The translations under genes and the position numbers were made by a program. The notes under the pieces were generated by a model that searched no databases, had not been told where the DNA came from, and was given only the letters and a program-made list of their open reading frames with translations. From assembly GCF_032917945.1 (NCBI RefSeq), contig NZ_CP136624.1, positions 7,998,001-8,062,000 of the forward strand: 64,000 bases of DNA. The letters are read 5' to 3'. Origin of the DNA: Bradyrhizobium sp. sBnM-33 (lineage in GTDB: Bacteria > Pseudomonadota > Alphaproteobacteria > Rhizobiales > Xanthobacteraceae). This document shows, piece by piece, positions 1 through 10,206 of the stretch (positions within the stretch are counted from its first letter, which is position 1; each line of letters starts with the position of its first letter).

Positions 1-542
1 AGGAGATCGCCGAGCGCATCCCACGCCACAGGCAAGACGCTTGGGCCGAACTGATCCGCCAACGCGCTCGCGCGCGCCATGGTGCGATTGACGAGATGAA
101 TGCGCTTGATGCCGCGTTCGCGCAGTCCAAACACGACGGCGCGCGACGAACCGCCGGCGCCCAGCACCAGCGCATCCTCCGCTTGGTCCCAGCCGCTGGC
201 GCAGGCGTCGAGATTGTTGATAAACCCTTCGACGTCGGTATTGGTCGAGCACAATTCGCCGTCTGCGAACCACAGCGTATTGGCGGCGCCGACCGCGCGG
301 GCGCGCTCGTCCGGTTTCGACAACGCAAGCGCGCGCTCCTTGTGAGGAATGGTGACGTTGGCGCCGACAAAGCCGCGCAGCGACAGCCGGAAGACGAAAT
401 CCTGAAACTCGTCGGGCGGCACCGCCTCGATGACGTAGCCGCCCTCGATGCCCAGCGTCCGCAGCCAGTAATGATGGATCAACGGTGAACGCGAATGCGC
501 GGCCGGCCATCCGATCAGGCAGGCGGCGGGGGGTTTAGGCAC
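1..542 (-). CDS. aroE: Shikimate dehydrogenase, 5' part (runs off the left edge)
   Basis: NADPH-dependent reduction of 3-dehydroshikimate to shikimate in aromatic amino acid synthesis. The reading frame begins at a GTG (540-542) and reads MPKPPAACLIGWPAAHSRSP, the usual AroE opening with the substrate-binding Ser-x-Ser region. It continues through NVTIPHKE, which carries the catalytic Lys, then NTDVEGF and the nucleotide-binding loop VLGAGGSSRA, and leaves the window in the Rossmann domain. About 180 residues of a normal ~280 are present. There is no ATG, so an ATG-only search would miss it. In related genomes a coaE gene often lies on the far side, but that is outside the window. The family call is secure; the GTG start is inferred because the conserved N-terminus begins right after it. 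Confidence 0.93.
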   Translation of the reverse strand, partial: MPKPPAACLIGWPAAHSRSPLIHHYWLRTLGIEGGYVIEAVPPDEFQDFVFRLSLRGFVGANVTIPHKERALALSKPDERARAVGAANTLWFADGELCSTNTDVEGFINNLDACASGWDQAEDALVLGAGGSSRAVVFGLRERGIKRIHLVNRTMARASALADQFGPSVLPVAWDALGDL

Positions 543-674
543 GGCAATAGCCTCCTCCAAAGACGTCGATGGCCGGGATAAACCCGGCCACGATTATCAA
601 TTTATCTTCCGCTGAAATGAGTCAAGCCGCGCGCCCGCCGCCGCAGACGGAGCTGCGGCGGCCAGGCCGGCCAG

Positions 675-2723
675 CTACGCCGCGACGCGATGCGCGGCGA
701 TGATCTGGTCGGCGGCGCGGCCGGTGACCTCGGCCATGCGGTCGAATTGGCGGGTGAAACCGCCGGCGCCGGCGGTGGCCGAGCGCAACTCCACGATCAG
801 ATCGCCGATCTCCGCTTCCGGCATGGTGGCGCGGACGCAGTCCCATCCCGGCCAGCCCTCGCGGGTGTCGAAGCCGAGAATCTGGCCGCGTCGCGCCGAC
901 AGGATCGCGTTGATCTTCGCCGTCGCTTCCGTCGGGCAGACGATCTCCACCATGTGGATCGGCTCCAGCAGCACCGGCTGGCACTGCGGCAGCGCCTCGG
1001 TCATGCCGATTCGCGCCGCGGTGCGGAACGCGAGATCGGACGAGTCGACGCTGTGATAGGAGCCGTCGATGAGCGTGACTTCAACATCGATGACGGGAAA
1101 ACCGAGCGGACCCTTGGCGAGGCCGTCGACCACGCCCTCTTCCACCGCGCCGATATAGTTTTTCGGCACCGCGCCGCCGACCACCTTTTCGTGGAACTCG
1201 AAGCCTGAGCCGCGCGGCAGCGGCTTGATTTCCAGCACCACGTCGCCGAACTGGCCATGGCCGCCGGATTGCTTCTTGTGGCGGCCGCGCTGGGTGATCG
1301 GTTTGCGGATGGTCTCCTGATAGCCGATCGCCGGCGGCTGCGATTTGACGTTAACGCCGAAGCGGTCGCGCAGCCGCTCGAGCGCGACGCGCAGATGCAT
1401 CTCGCCCTGCCCCCACAACACGATGTCGTGGGTGCGCTGGTTCTGGATCATCGTCAGCGACGGATCCTCCTCGTTCAGCCTCAGCAGCGCTTGACCCAGC
1501 TTGACATCGTCCTTGCGATCGGCCGCCGAGACGGACATCGCGAGCACCGGCGGTACCGGCGTCACCTGCACCAGCGCCGGCGGCGCGGTCTTGCCGCCGG
1601 ACAGCGTGTCTCCGGTCTTGATGGCGTCGAGCTTGCCGAGGGCGACGGTGTCGCCGGCCTCGGCCGAAGGCCGCTTGGTATCGTACGCGCCGTTGACGGC
1701 GAGAATGCCGGACACGCGCCCGGATTCGCCGGAGGAGGATTGCAGCGTGGCGCCGTCGTCGAGATGGCCGGCAAGCAGCCGCACCAGCGACAGCTTGCCG
1801 CCGTGCTGCAGGTGCAGCGTCTTGAACACATAAGCCAACGCTTCCTTTTGCGACGGCGCACCGAGGCGTTTCGCCGTCTCGACGACGCCGGGCGATTCGT
1901 GACGCAGCGCCTTCATCAGCCGCAACACGCCGTTTTCACGGCTCGCGGCGCCCAGCAGCACCGGGCAGATCAGCCCTTCGCGCAATTCGCGGGCGAGATC
2001 GTCGAACACCGCGTCGCGCGGCGGCTGGATGTCCTCCAGCAACTGCTCCATCAGCGCGTCGTCATGATCGGCGAGCTTTTCCAGCATCGAGAAGCGCGCT
2101 TCCTTCTCGCGGTCGAGATCGCCGCCTTCCAGCGCAATCACTTCGGAGGGCTTGTGCTCGCGATAGACGAATGCGCGCTCGAGTGCGAGATCGACAAAGC
2201 CTTCGATCAGCTCGCCGTTCCAGATCGGAATCTGCCGCAGCACCAGCGGCACGCGCGAGGCCGGCTGCAGGGTCGCCAGCGTTTCGCGGATGCGCTTGTT
2301 GGCGCGGTCGATCTTGTTCAAAAACAGAAAACGCGGAATGCCGAGATCTTCCAGCTCGCGCAGGATGATCTGCAGTTGCGGCAGCTTCTTCTCGTCCGCC
2401 TCGCAGACCACGACCGCGGCATCGACCGCGGGCAACGCGGCGCGCATGTCATGCGCGAACTCGACCGAGCCGGGACAATCGATAAAGGTGTAACTATCGC
2501 CCATGAAGGTGGTGGTCGCGGCGCTCAGGCCCACGCCCATCTTGTGATTGCGCGCTTCGGGGCTGGCATCGCCGACGGAAGTTCCAGCATCGACGCTGCC
2601 GGCACTTTTAATGGCGCCCGTTCGCGCCAGTATGGCTTCTAGAAGTGTGGTTTTACCGCTCTGGAAAGGGCCCACCAGCGCAATGCACCGTGGACCGCGG
2701 GGACTTCTGACGTCTTGTCCCAT
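675..2723 (-). CDS. Elongation factor G-like GTPase
   Basis: A 682-residue translational GTPase of the EF-G fold. From the N-terminus: P-loop GPFQSGKT (about residues 18-25), G3 motif DCPG, G4 motif NKID, then domain II, and EF-G domains III-V ending in the EFG_C region (PIHMVEIVCPTEATAKINAI). It is shorter and more divergent than the main FusA, as expected for the second EF-G-like protein that many alphaproteobacteria carry, whose function is poorly known. The frame is open 210 bases further upstream, but that extension is encoded by a dispersed palindromic repeat (2855-2964). The start was therefore set at MGQDVRSPRG, just before the GTPase domain. It stands alone, with the DUF992 gene upstream on the same strand. 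Confidence 0.9.
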   Translation of the reverse strand: MGQDVRSPRGPRCIALVGPFQSGKTTLLEAILARTGAIKSAGSVDAGTSVGDASPEARNHKMGVGLSAATTTFMGDSYTFIDCPGSVEFAHDMRAALPAVDAAVVVCEADEKKLPQLQIILRELEDLGIPRFLFLNKIDRANKRIRETLATLQPASRVPLVLRQIPIWNGELIEGFVDLALERAFVYREHKPSEVIALEGGDLDREKEARFSMLEKLADHDDALMEQLLEDIQPPRDAVFDDLARELREGLICPVLLGAASRENGVLRLMKALRHESPGVVETAKRLGAPSQKEALAYVFKTLHLQHGGKLSLVRLLAGHLDDGATLQSSSGESGRVSGILAVNGAYDTKRPSAEAGDTVALGKLDAIKTGDTLSGGKTAPPALVQVTPVPPVLAMSVSAADRKDDVKLGQALLRLNEEDPSLTMIQNQRTHDIVLWGQGEMHLRVALERLRDRFGVNVKSQPPAIGYQETIRKPITQRGRHKKQSGGHGQFGDVVLEIKPLPRGSGFEFHEKVVGGAVPKNYIGAVEEGVVDGLAKGPLGFPVIDVEVTLIDGSYHSVDSSDLAFRTAARIGMTEALPQCQPVLLEPIHMVEIVCPTEATAKINAILSARRGQILGFDTREGWPGWDCVRATMPEAEIGDLIVELRSATAGAGGFTRQFDRMAEVTGRAADQIIAAHRVAA

Positions 2724-2854
2724 TGCCGCCTCCCGTTTTGGAGCTCGGCCCGTGATTGGGTCGGCGGGACTGATGCTCCGCCTGTCCCGTGATTTTGGCA
2801 AGCAGGAAAACGTCGCTGCGCTGCGATGTGATGGCAAAGGCGCTTGGGGTATGG

Positions 2855-2964
2855 TCATTGCGAGGAGCGTCAGCGACGAAGCAATCCACCAATCCCCGCG
2901 TGGAGGGGTGGATTGCTTCGCGGAGCCGGTCATCGGACGCGCATTCGCGCGACCGGCTCGCAGT
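2855..2964. repeat. Dispersed palindromic repeat, type A (CATTGCGAG / GCAATCC)
   Basis: Starts CATTGCGAGGAGC, then CGACGAAGCAATCC, with the inverted partner GGATTGCTTCG about 20 bases later, followed by a GGAGCC-GTCATCGGACGCGC module. The same modules recur at 16427-16571, 40189-40275 and 54050-54164. It lies in the gap between two minus-strand genes and would form a strong hairpin in RNA. No coding role. Confidence 0.8.
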
Positions 2965-2979
2965 GGCGGAAAGTTCTAG

Positions 2980-3462
2980 TTACCTACCCGGCCGGAGTTC
3001 CAGGCTTTCCAATCCGGCAGCAATGCTGACGCCAACCTGGCCTTGTACGCTGAGCGGCTGCAGCGCGATCGAGTTCGCCGAGCCGCCGACCAGCACGTTG
3101 CCGCCGACGCCGACGCCAAACGTCGCGCTGCCTTGCGCGCCGACATAATCGCCGGAAAGGCCGCCCGGCCCGAGCCGCGCGACAGGCGCAAATACACCCC
3201 AGGCCAACGCCGATTCCTGGGTGATGCCGAGATCGAGCCCGACCTTGCGGATGGTGGCGACGTAGCGATCTTCCGGCATGCCCTCGGCGCGCAGCACGCA
3301 GCCGAGATGGGTCACGGAACCGACGATGAAGCCGACGCTGGCGCCGCCGCGGCACTCCAGCACGCCGACCTGCACGCGCTGCGCCTGCTGCGCATTGGCG
3401 CCGTCGATGGATGAAGCCAATATGGAGAGTGCGGCAGCGGCAAGGATGAGGGAACGACGCAT
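2980..3462 (-). CDS. DUF992 family secreted protein (copy 1)
   Basis: A 160-residue exported protein of unknown function. An N-terminal signal peptide (MRRSLILAAAALSILASS...ANA, about 24 residues) precedes a DUF992 domain: VGVLECRGGASVGFIVGSV, then CVLRAEG with a second Cys, and a glycine-rich second half ending in LELRPGR. The two cysteines flanking the GSVT segment could form a disulfide in the periplasm (inference). A paralogue lies about 270 bases upstream on the same strand (3736-4251), so the pair arose by tandem duplication, although a terminator-like hairpin between them argues for separate transcripts. The family is common in Rhizobiales and has no established role. Confidence 0.88.
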   Translation of the reverse strand: MRRSLILAAAALSILASSIDGANAQQAQRVQVGVLECRGGASVGFIVGSVTHLGCVLRAEGMPEDRYVATIRKVGLDLGITQESALAWGVFAPVARLGPGGLSGDYVGAQGSATFGVGVGGNVLVGGSANSIALQPLSVQGQVGVSIAAGLESLELRPGR

Positions 3463-3579
3463 GAAGTAATCTCCGGCTGAAAACTGTGATGCGAGCAGAG
3501 AAGAAAATCAGCGCCGTGCCCGCAGCGTTCACCGTTCTATGCCACAGCACTACGGCCCGTGCCAGATTCACTACCGCAG

Positions 3580-3679
3580 TCATTCCGGGGCGCGCAAGGC
3601 GCGAACTATGGTGCGCAATTGCGCACCTGAGAATCTCGAGATTCCGGGTCTGGTCCTTCGGACCATCCCGGAATGACGG
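3580..3679. repeat. Dispersed palindromic repeat, type B (CATTCCGGGGCGCG ... CCGGAATGAC)
   Basis: Bounded by CATTCCGGGG and CCCGGAATGAC, with an internal self-complementary GGTGCGCAATTGCGCACC and a GAATCTCGAGATTC core. A second copy at 39111-39211 is in the opposite orientation. Confidence 0.8.
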
Positions 3680-3691
3680 ATCCAACTCAAC

Positions 3692-3715
3692 AAAAAAGGC
3701 CCGCTTGCGCGGGCC
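3692..3715 (-). terminator. Intrinsic terminator downstream of the upstream DUF992 gene
   Basis: Read on the minus strand this is GGCCCGC, a 4-base loop, GCGGGCC, then six T residues: a textbook Rho-independent hairpin 20 bases past the stop of the DUF992 gene at 3736. It should end that transcript before the second DUF992 gene. Confidence 0.85.
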
Positions 3716-3735
3716 CTTTCACTAGCACCTATCCG

Positions 3736-4251
3736 TCAACCGCGGCGGTGATGCCGGCGATGGTGATGCCGACGGGGGCCGAACTGCACCGCCTGCAGCT
3801 CGAGGCCGGCGATACCGGCGGCGACGTTCAATCCGGTCTGTCCCTGCAGGCTGATCGGCTGCAGGGCGTAGGCATTCGCCGGACCGCCTACCAGGAAGTT
3901 GCCGCCGCCGCCAACGCCGATCGATGCGTTGGCGCCGACGCCGCCGTAAGTGCCGGCGAGTTCGCCGCGCCCGAGCCGGCTGTTCGGCGCGTTGACGGCC
4001 CAGGACAACTGGGTCTGTTCGGTGACGCCGAGATCGAGACCAATACGCTGCACCTTGGCGAGGTAGGGCTCAGGCCGGCGGCCTTCGCTGCGGAACACAC
4101 ATTCGAGGCTCGTCACCGAGCCGACCACGAAGCCGACATTCTGGCCGCCCTGGCATTGCAGAATACCGGCGCGAACCGGCGGTGCCGCGTTGGCGCTTGC
4201 GATCGGCGCGATCAGTGCCGCCGTGGCGAGTGTCAATGTCAGGAGTCGCAT
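3736..4251 (-). CDS. DUF992 family secreted protein (copy 2)
   Basis: A 171-residue paralogue of the protein at 2980-3462. The signal peptide MRLLTLTLATAALIAPIASA is followed by the DUF992 core (AGILQCQGGQNVGFVVGSV, then CVFRSEG) and a glycine-rich second half. The C-terminus differs from copy 1: it ends in a histidine/arginine-rich tail (RRHHHRRHHRRG), which might bind metal or acidic envelope polymers (inference only). A start ten codons upstream (4281) is possible, but MRLLTLT gives the cleaner signal peptide. It is followed by its own terminator. Function unknown. Confidence 0.87.
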   Translation of the reverse strand: MRLLTLTLATAALIAPIASANAAPPVRAGILQCQGGQNVGFVVGSVTSLECVFRSEGRRPEPYLAKVQRIGLDLGVTEQTQLSWAVNAPNSRLGRGELAGTYGGVGANASIGVGGGGNFLVGGPANAYALQPISLQGQTGLNVAAGIAGLELQAVQFGPRRHHHRRHHRRG

Positions 4252-4477
4252 GTGTCCCAGTCTCCGCATGTTGATGAACAAATTTAGCGGAGCGGACAGG
4301 ATGGAAGCGCAGTGTCGAAAACATGGCGCTTGATCGAGAAGCCGTCAAAACATTGCGTTCTCATTCACGCGCGATGTGATTTGACGGCCGTCCTTTTGAC
4401 GCGATTGCTGGTGCGAACCGCAACCCGTCCCGCATCAACTGCGGAACGGGCTTGTGCTGCTGCTGTGAAAACGCTTC

Positions 4478-5746
<1,269 letters not shown>

Positions 5747-5879
5747 CTAAGGCGCGGCGCGTTGCATCGCAAGAAGCTTGGCCGGATGCCGGTCAAACTT
5801 TGGGGAACGCCGAGCAGCCTCGGTACGATCGGAGCAATGCCGGCGCAATATTCGTAAAGTTCCGCGGCGAAAAGACTCA

Positions 5880-5920
5880 TATCTGGCAAGCCGTTCCGGT
5901 ATCTGGCAAGCCGTTTCCGG
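5880..5920. repeat. 20/21-bp tandem direct repeat
   Basis: Two adjacent copies of TATCTGGCAAGCCGTTCCGG, the second with one extra T. They sit about 200 bases upstream of aatA. Origin is probably a local slippage duplication; a regulatory role is untested. Confidence 0.75.
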
Positions 5921-6050
5921 CAGACCGCACCGGGCTCTAACAGGTGCGCGCGACTCAACGGTAAGGTGTCTCGTCGCGAGTCGCATCCGACCTCCGGTCA
6001 TGCCCCGCGCACACGTTACCTTCGGACGTATGCTGGCTACCGTTCCCGAT

Positions 6051-6180
6051 CCTGGGTCCTGCCTCTGCGCCGCGTCACTTGCGTGCCGCGCCGCGTCCGG
6101 GACACGTAAGGTTTTGGGTCAACGACTGGTCTCCGTTCCCCGGGGACGCAGCACGCAGCGGTGCGCTGCAGAGCCGGGGC
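6051..6180. repeat. Dispersed repeat, type C (CTGCGCCGCGTCACT ... GCGTCCGGGACA)
   Basis: Contains GGGTCCTGCCTCTGCGCCGC, a GTGCCGC-GCGTCCGGGACA segment and TTCCCCGGGGACGCAGCACG. The same modules in a different order occur at 22868-22992. Confidence 0.6.
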
Positions 6181-6479
6181 CGACGCGCTGGCTGGATCCC
6201 GACACCCACACATCACCCGAGGCGGGACGCAGCCAGCGTCGTCGCGCAGGATTGAATCAATCCGCTCATCCGCTCCCGACCATGTGATGCGTTGCCTCCC
6301 TTGTGTCGTGGCATGGCATGCTACGCGTGTGCAGTGCAGTAGAGGTTTTCGAGTTTTTCCATTCCGCGGGTCTTGCGACGCATTCGTATCGGCATCATTG
6401 TTTAGCCGCGTTGCGGCGCGAAGGCTTTCCGCAGTTCGCCTCTCGCGTGCGCCCCTCGACCCCTGTGAACCCAACGACG

Positions 6480-7133
6480 ATGTACAAGCTCTATTCGATG
6501 CAGCGCTCCGGCAACAGCTACAAGGTCCGCCTTGCGCTGGCGCTGCTCAACGCGCCCTATGAGGCGATCGAGGTCGACATTCTCCGTGGCGAAAGCCGCA
6601 CGCCGGAGTTTCTGGAGAAGAACCCCAGCGGACAGGTGCCGCTGTTGGAAGTCGCCGAAGGACGCTACCTCGCCGAGTCCAACGCCATTCTCTGGTATGT
6701 CTGTGGCGGCACGTCGCTGGCGCCGGAGTCGCGGGTCGAGCGCGCCGAAGCGCTGCAATGGATGTTCTTCGAACAGCACGCGCTGGAGCCCAATATCGGC
6801 GCCGCTTATTTCTGGCTGTCGCTGGTCAAGGGCGGCCGCGACCTGCAGACGCATGCGCTGGAAGACTGGATGGAGCGCGGCTATGCCGCGCTTCAGGTGA
6901 TGGAAAACCATCTCAAGAACCGCGCCTATTTCGCAGCCGGACAACTCACGGTCGCCGATATCGCACTGTACGGCTACACTCACGTCGCCGACCGCTGCGA
7001 CTACGACCTCGCGACCTTCCCCGCCATCCGCGCATGGCTACGGCGGGTCGAACAGACGCCTGGTTTCGTGACGATGGACTGGCGGCCGGAGGCCGAGGTC
7101 GACGACCACACCGGCATCGCCGCCGGCGTATAG
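6480..7133 (+). CDS. Glutathione S-transferase family protein
   Basis: A 217-residue cytosolic GST. The N-terminal thioredoxin-like domain shows MYKLYSMQRSGNSYKVRLAL with the Ser of the active-site region, NPSGQVPLLE with the cis-Pro that contacts glutathione, and the LAESNAILWY motif. The helical C-terminal domain carries LTVADIALYGYTHVAD, the N-capping box of the fold. The upstream part of the open frame overlaps repeat-like sequence, so the start was set at the ATG that opens the GST fold. No clear ribosome binding site was seen. Substrate cannot be deduced. Unrelated in detail to the GST genes at 27358 and 36238. Confidence 0.92.
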   Translation: MYKLYSMQRSGNSYKVRLALALLNAPYEAIEVDILRGESRTPEFLEKNPSGQVPLLEVAEGRYLAESNAILWYVCGGTSLAPESRVERAEALQWMFFEQHALEPNIGAAYFWLSLVKGGRDLQTHALEDWMERGYAALQVMENHLKNRAYFAAGQLTVADIALYGYTHVADRCDYDLATFPAIRAWLRRVEQTPGFVTMDWRPEAEVDDHTGIAAGV

Positions 7134-7317
7134 CCGCCCTCGACCCTTCTCACTTTCGCGCGAGTATCCCGCCAAAGGTTAATAATAGCGGGCACAACGT
7201 TAACCTTTGCCGCGATTCCGCCATTTTCAACGTCTGGTCGCCGTAATGTTGCCGGTGATGATTGCAAAGTTTTCCTGAATCGCGGGTGATTCGTCCCGCG
7301 TTACAAGGATTTGGACC

Positions 7318-7491
7318 ATGATGCGGTCACCCGGCGCGGTCGGCTTCGAGAGCAGCCGCGCGCCCGTCGCTTCTTCTCGATTGCTAGGTGCCATCGCAAC
7401 CTCGCTCGCGCTCGGCACGCTATCGCTTTGCCTCATGGTCACCCTGACGGTGCTATCGATCAAGGCCACCGTCGCGATGCCCATTCCGTGA
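7318..7491 (+). CDS. Small single-span membrane protein (57 aa)
   Basis: Short frame starting MMRSPGAVGFESSRAPVASS, then a hydrophobic stretch (LLGAIATSLALGTLSLCLMV) and a short tail ending ATVAMPIP. AAGGA lies 8 bases before the ATG. The layout (polar N-terminus, one membrane span, short tail) matches two other tiny genes in this window (42018 and 42197). Function unknown; it may be specific to Bradyrhizobium-like genomes. Confidence 0.6.
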   Translation: MMRSPGAVGFESSRAPVASSRLLGAIATSLALGTLSLCLMVTLTVLSIKATVAMPIP

Positions 7492-7563
7492 CAGGTCCGG
7501 CCTTTTTGTTTGCATCATTGGACTAGCGAACGCGCGATGATCAGCATCGCGATGTGGACCAGA

Positions 7564-8724
7564 ATGAAGACACCCGTCGGCCTTGTGACCGTCGCGTTGA
7601 CGGTAGCGATCCTGCTCGCCGTCTCCTTCCTGATCGCCACCGGCACGCGCGGCGAAGAGTCGGCGTTCGACTCGTCGGCGGGCGAACTCGAGGTTCGGAC
7701 CATTGCGAGAGGCCTCGTCAATCCGTGGGCGCTGGCATTCCTGCCCGATGGAACGATGCTGGTGACCGAGCGTCCCGGCCGCATGCGCCTCGTCAGCGCG
7801 GAGGGCCAGGTCTCGCCGCCGCTCAAGGGCGTGCCTGACGTGTGGGCCTCAGGCCAGGGCGGCCTGCACGATGTCGTCACCGACAAATCCTTTGCGCAGA
7901 ACCGCACCATCTATTTCTGTTACGCCGAACGGGCCGCGGGTGGCGGCCGCACCACGGCCGCGCACGCGAAACTGAGCGACGACAATGGCCGGCTCGACGA
8001 GGTCAAGATCATCTTCCGCCAGCAGGGGCCGCTATCGTCAGGCAATCATTATGGCTGCCGCATCGCACAGGCCGACGACGGCAATCTGTTCGTGGCGCTC
8101 GGCGATCACTTCACCCACAGGGACCAGGCGCAGAATCTCGGCAACCATCTCGGCAAGATAGTTCGGATCGCGCCGGACGGGTCGGTGCCATCAGGCAACC
8201 CGTTCGCCGGCCGCGCCGATGCCAAGCCGGAAATCTGGAGTTACGGGCACCGCAACGTGCAGGCGCTGGCGATCAATCCGGCGAGCGGCGAGCCTTGGGA
8301 AATCGAGCACGGCCCGCGCGGCGGCGACGAGGTCAATATCGTCGGCAAGGGCAAGAATTACGGCTGGCCGGTGATCGGCTACGGCGTCGATTACTCCGGC
8401 GCGAAAATCCACCAGAGCACGACCAAGGACGGCATGGAGCAGCCGCTTAAATACTGGGTGCCGTCGATCGCGCCGTCAGGCATGGCCTTCTACACCGGAA
8501 AGCTGTTTCCGAAATGGGACGGCAGCCTGTTTACCGGGGCGCTGCGCAGCGCACTGCTGGTGCGGCTGACGCTAAACGGCAACGCCGTTACGTCGGAGGA
8601 GCGCCTGCTGCAGAACCTGCACGAGCGGATCAGGGACGTCCGTCAGGGGCCGGACGGTGCGCTGTGGCTGCTCACAGATAGTTCGAACGGACGGATCTTG
8701 CGGGTGGCGCCGACCTCGAAGTAA
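7564..8724 (+). CDS. PQQ-dependent soluble-type sugar (aldose) dehydrogenase
   Basis: Six-bladed beta-propeller of the GSDH/YliI type, which oxidises aldose sugars with PQQ in the periplasm. An N-terminal hydrophobic anchor or signal (VGLVTVALTVAILLAVSFLI) leads into LVNPWALAFLPDGTMLVTERPGR, the standard first blade. GGLHDVV follows, with the catalytic His and Asp region, then SYGHRNVQAL, HGPRGGDEVN and YGWPVIGYG, which are the PQQ and calcium contacts of the family. Length (386 aa) is normal. Three further in-frame ATGs lie upstream (7510, 7537, 7552); none has a good ribosome binding site, and the one directly before the hydrophobic segment was chosen. No pqq synthesis genes are in the window. 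Confidence 0.88.
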   Translation: MKTPVGLVTVALTVAILLAVSFLIATGTRGEESAFDSSAGELEVRTIARGLVNPWALAFLPDGTMLVTERPGRMRLVSAEGQVSPPLKGVPDVWASGQGGLHDVVTDKSFAQNRTIYFCYAERAAGGGRTTAAHAKLSDDNGRLDEVKIIFRQQGPLSSGNHYGCRIAQADDGNLFVALGDHFTHRDQAQNLGNHLGKIVRIAPDGSVPSGNPFAGRADAKPEIWSYGHRNVQALAINPASGEPWEIEHGPRGGDEVNIVGKGKNYGWPVIGYGVDYSGAKIHQSTTKDGMEQPLKYWVPSIAPSGMAFYTGKLFPKWDGSLFTGALRSALLVRLTLNGNAVTSEERLLQNLHERIRDVRQGPDGALWLLTDSSNGRILRVAPTSK

Positions 8725-8748
8725 CGATACCTCTGAACAAAAACACGC

Positions 8749-9099
8749 TCACCATTTGTGAAAGATCAAAAACGCGCCGATCGCGATGAAGAGAAAGCCG
8801 AGCACGTGATTCCATCCCAGCGGCTCCTTCAGATAAAGCACTGAGAAGCAGGCGAACACCACCAGCGTGATCACTTCCTGCATGGTCTTGAGTTGCGCAG
8901 CGGAATACATCGCGCTGCCCCAGCGGTTGGCGGGCACCGCCAGCCAGTATTCGATGAAGGCGATCCCCCAGCTCGCGAGCACCACCGTTGGCAACGGGCT
9001 TTCCTTGAATTTCAGATGGCCGTACCAGGCAAAGGTCATGAAGATGTTGGACGCAAACAGCATCAGGACCGGAAGTAACGTGGGCGAAACAGTGGGCAT
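8749..9099 (-). CDS. DUF486 / DMT-like small membrane protein
   Basis: A 116-residue protein with four predicted membrane helices: LPVLMLFASNIFMTFAWYGH, VVLASWGIAFIEYWLAVPAN, the MQEVITLVVFACFSVLYLKE segment, and HVLGFLFIAIGAFLIF. This is the DUF486 pattern, related to small drug/metabolite exporters, including WGIAFIEYWLAVPANR. AGAGGA lies 6 bases before the ATG. Convergent with the sugar dehydrogenase gene (24 bases between stops). Substrate unknown. Confidence 0.9.
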   Translation of the reverse strand: MPTVSPTLLPVLMLFASNIFMTFAWYGHLKFKESPLPTVVLASWGIAFIEYWLAVPANRWGSAMYSAAQLKTMQEVITLVVFACFSVLYLKEPLGWNHVLGFLFIAIGAFLIFHKW

Positions 9100-9260
9100 C
9101 GATGTCCTCTTGCAAAATGGCGTGCGCCAATCGTCGGATGCGGTACCGCGTTCCTTAAGTCGATATCATTTGATATCAAAAGTGCGAAAATCTTACGCAT
9201 GCGGACAACGCTCTCTTAGGACTGGCGGCAGAAAGGCGTGCACAATCGCAACAATCAGGC

Positions 9261-10112
9261 ATGCTTGAGTCTTATTCCCGGCAATTGGCGAGAACGGGCA
9301 TGCAGTTAGACTGGCGCGCAATCTCCGGTCCGGCTCTCACGACAGCGACGGCGTTGATCGCTTTCCTTGTCGATCGGCATTTCGTTCCCGTTCCCAATCC
9401 CGCGCCGCTATTCGTCTGCATCGTCGCATTCGCCGCTTCGATCAGCGGCATCACCTCCGGCATGATCAGCGCCGTGATTGCGGTGGCATCTTCGGCGGTG
9501 TTCTTCCTCAACCACCGCGCTACGCCCGGTTACGACACGTCGGACCTGGCGCGCATGCTGCTGCTCGCAGCGACCGCCGGCGGCACCGCGCTGATCACCG
9601 GGTTGTTGCGGAAAAAATGGGTCGATGCGTTCGCGTGGGAGAAGAAGCATCACGCTACCGCAGAGCGCCTGTCGGCCGCGCTCGATCAGGTCGATATCGG
9701 CATCGTGCTGCTCGATTCCGACACCCGCGCCGAATTCATCAATCGCGCGTTCCGCGATTATTTCAAGCTGTCAGACGCGCAGGCCGACAGCAAGCCGCCC
9801 TTCATTGCGCTGATGTATCACGGCCGCGACACCGGCGCCTGGCAACTGCCGGAGGACGAGTTGAGCGCTTTCATCGCCAAGCGCACCGAGATGATCCGAA
9901 CCGGCGATTCCACGCCGATCAACCTCGATCTCGCCGATGGACAGGTGCTGCGTTTCACCTGCACGGCGCTGCCTGATGGCGGACGCATGCTGAGCTACAT
10001 GCCGGTCACCGACCTCGTCCGTCACACCGACGATCCCGGCATCGCGGAGTATTATCGCGCGCTGCGCGGCAGCCATCGCAGCCTCGCAAGGCACCTCGGC
10101 GCCGCCGAGTAG
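9261..10112 (+). CDS. Membrane protein with PAS-like sensor domain
   Basis: A 283-residue protein. The N-terminal part has about three to four membrane spans (residues ~20-115), resembling the DUF4118 membrane module of sensor kinases. It is followed by RKKWVDAFAWEKKHHATAER and a PAS-7-like domain (LSAALDQVDIGIVLLDSDTR, INRAFRDYFKL), ending soon after the PAS fold. No kinase, GGDEF or other output domain is present, so it is either a stand-alone sensor or the partner of a protein encoded elsewhere. The alternative start MQLDWRAIS (9300) has a slightly better upstream purine run. Confidence 0.75.
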   Translation: MLESYSRQLARTGMQLDWRAISGPALTTATALIAFLVDRHFVPVPNPAPLFVCIVAFAASISGITSGMISAVIAVASSAVFFLNHRATPGYDTSDLARMLLLAATAGGTALITGLLRKKWVDAFAWEKKHHATAERLSAALDQVDIGIVLLDSDTRAEFINRAFRDYFKLSDAQADSKPPFIALMYHGRDTGAWQLPEDELSAFIAKRTEMIRTGDSTPINLDLADGQVLRFTCTALPDGGRMLSYMPVTDLVRHTDDPGIAEYYRALRGSHRSLARHLGAAE

Positions 10113-10206
10113 CGAAGCGATAGATTGATCATCTGCTGCCACATCTGTAGTAGTCAATCCCTCCTTTCCGCGTCTCTGATGCCCCTCTCACCAAAACGGA
10201 ACGCGC

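Noticed and set aside
1257..2642. 461-codon plus-strand frame opposite the EF-G-like gene
   Set aside because: Antisense shadow of a clear EF-G family gene.
6303..6479. N-terminal extension of the GST at 6480
   Set aside because: The extra codons are not GST-like; the conserved fold starts at 6480.
8749..9099. Drug-exporter (SMR) gene
   Set aside because: The four-span protein follows the DUF486 pattern and lacks the conserved Glu of the first helix of SMR exporters.
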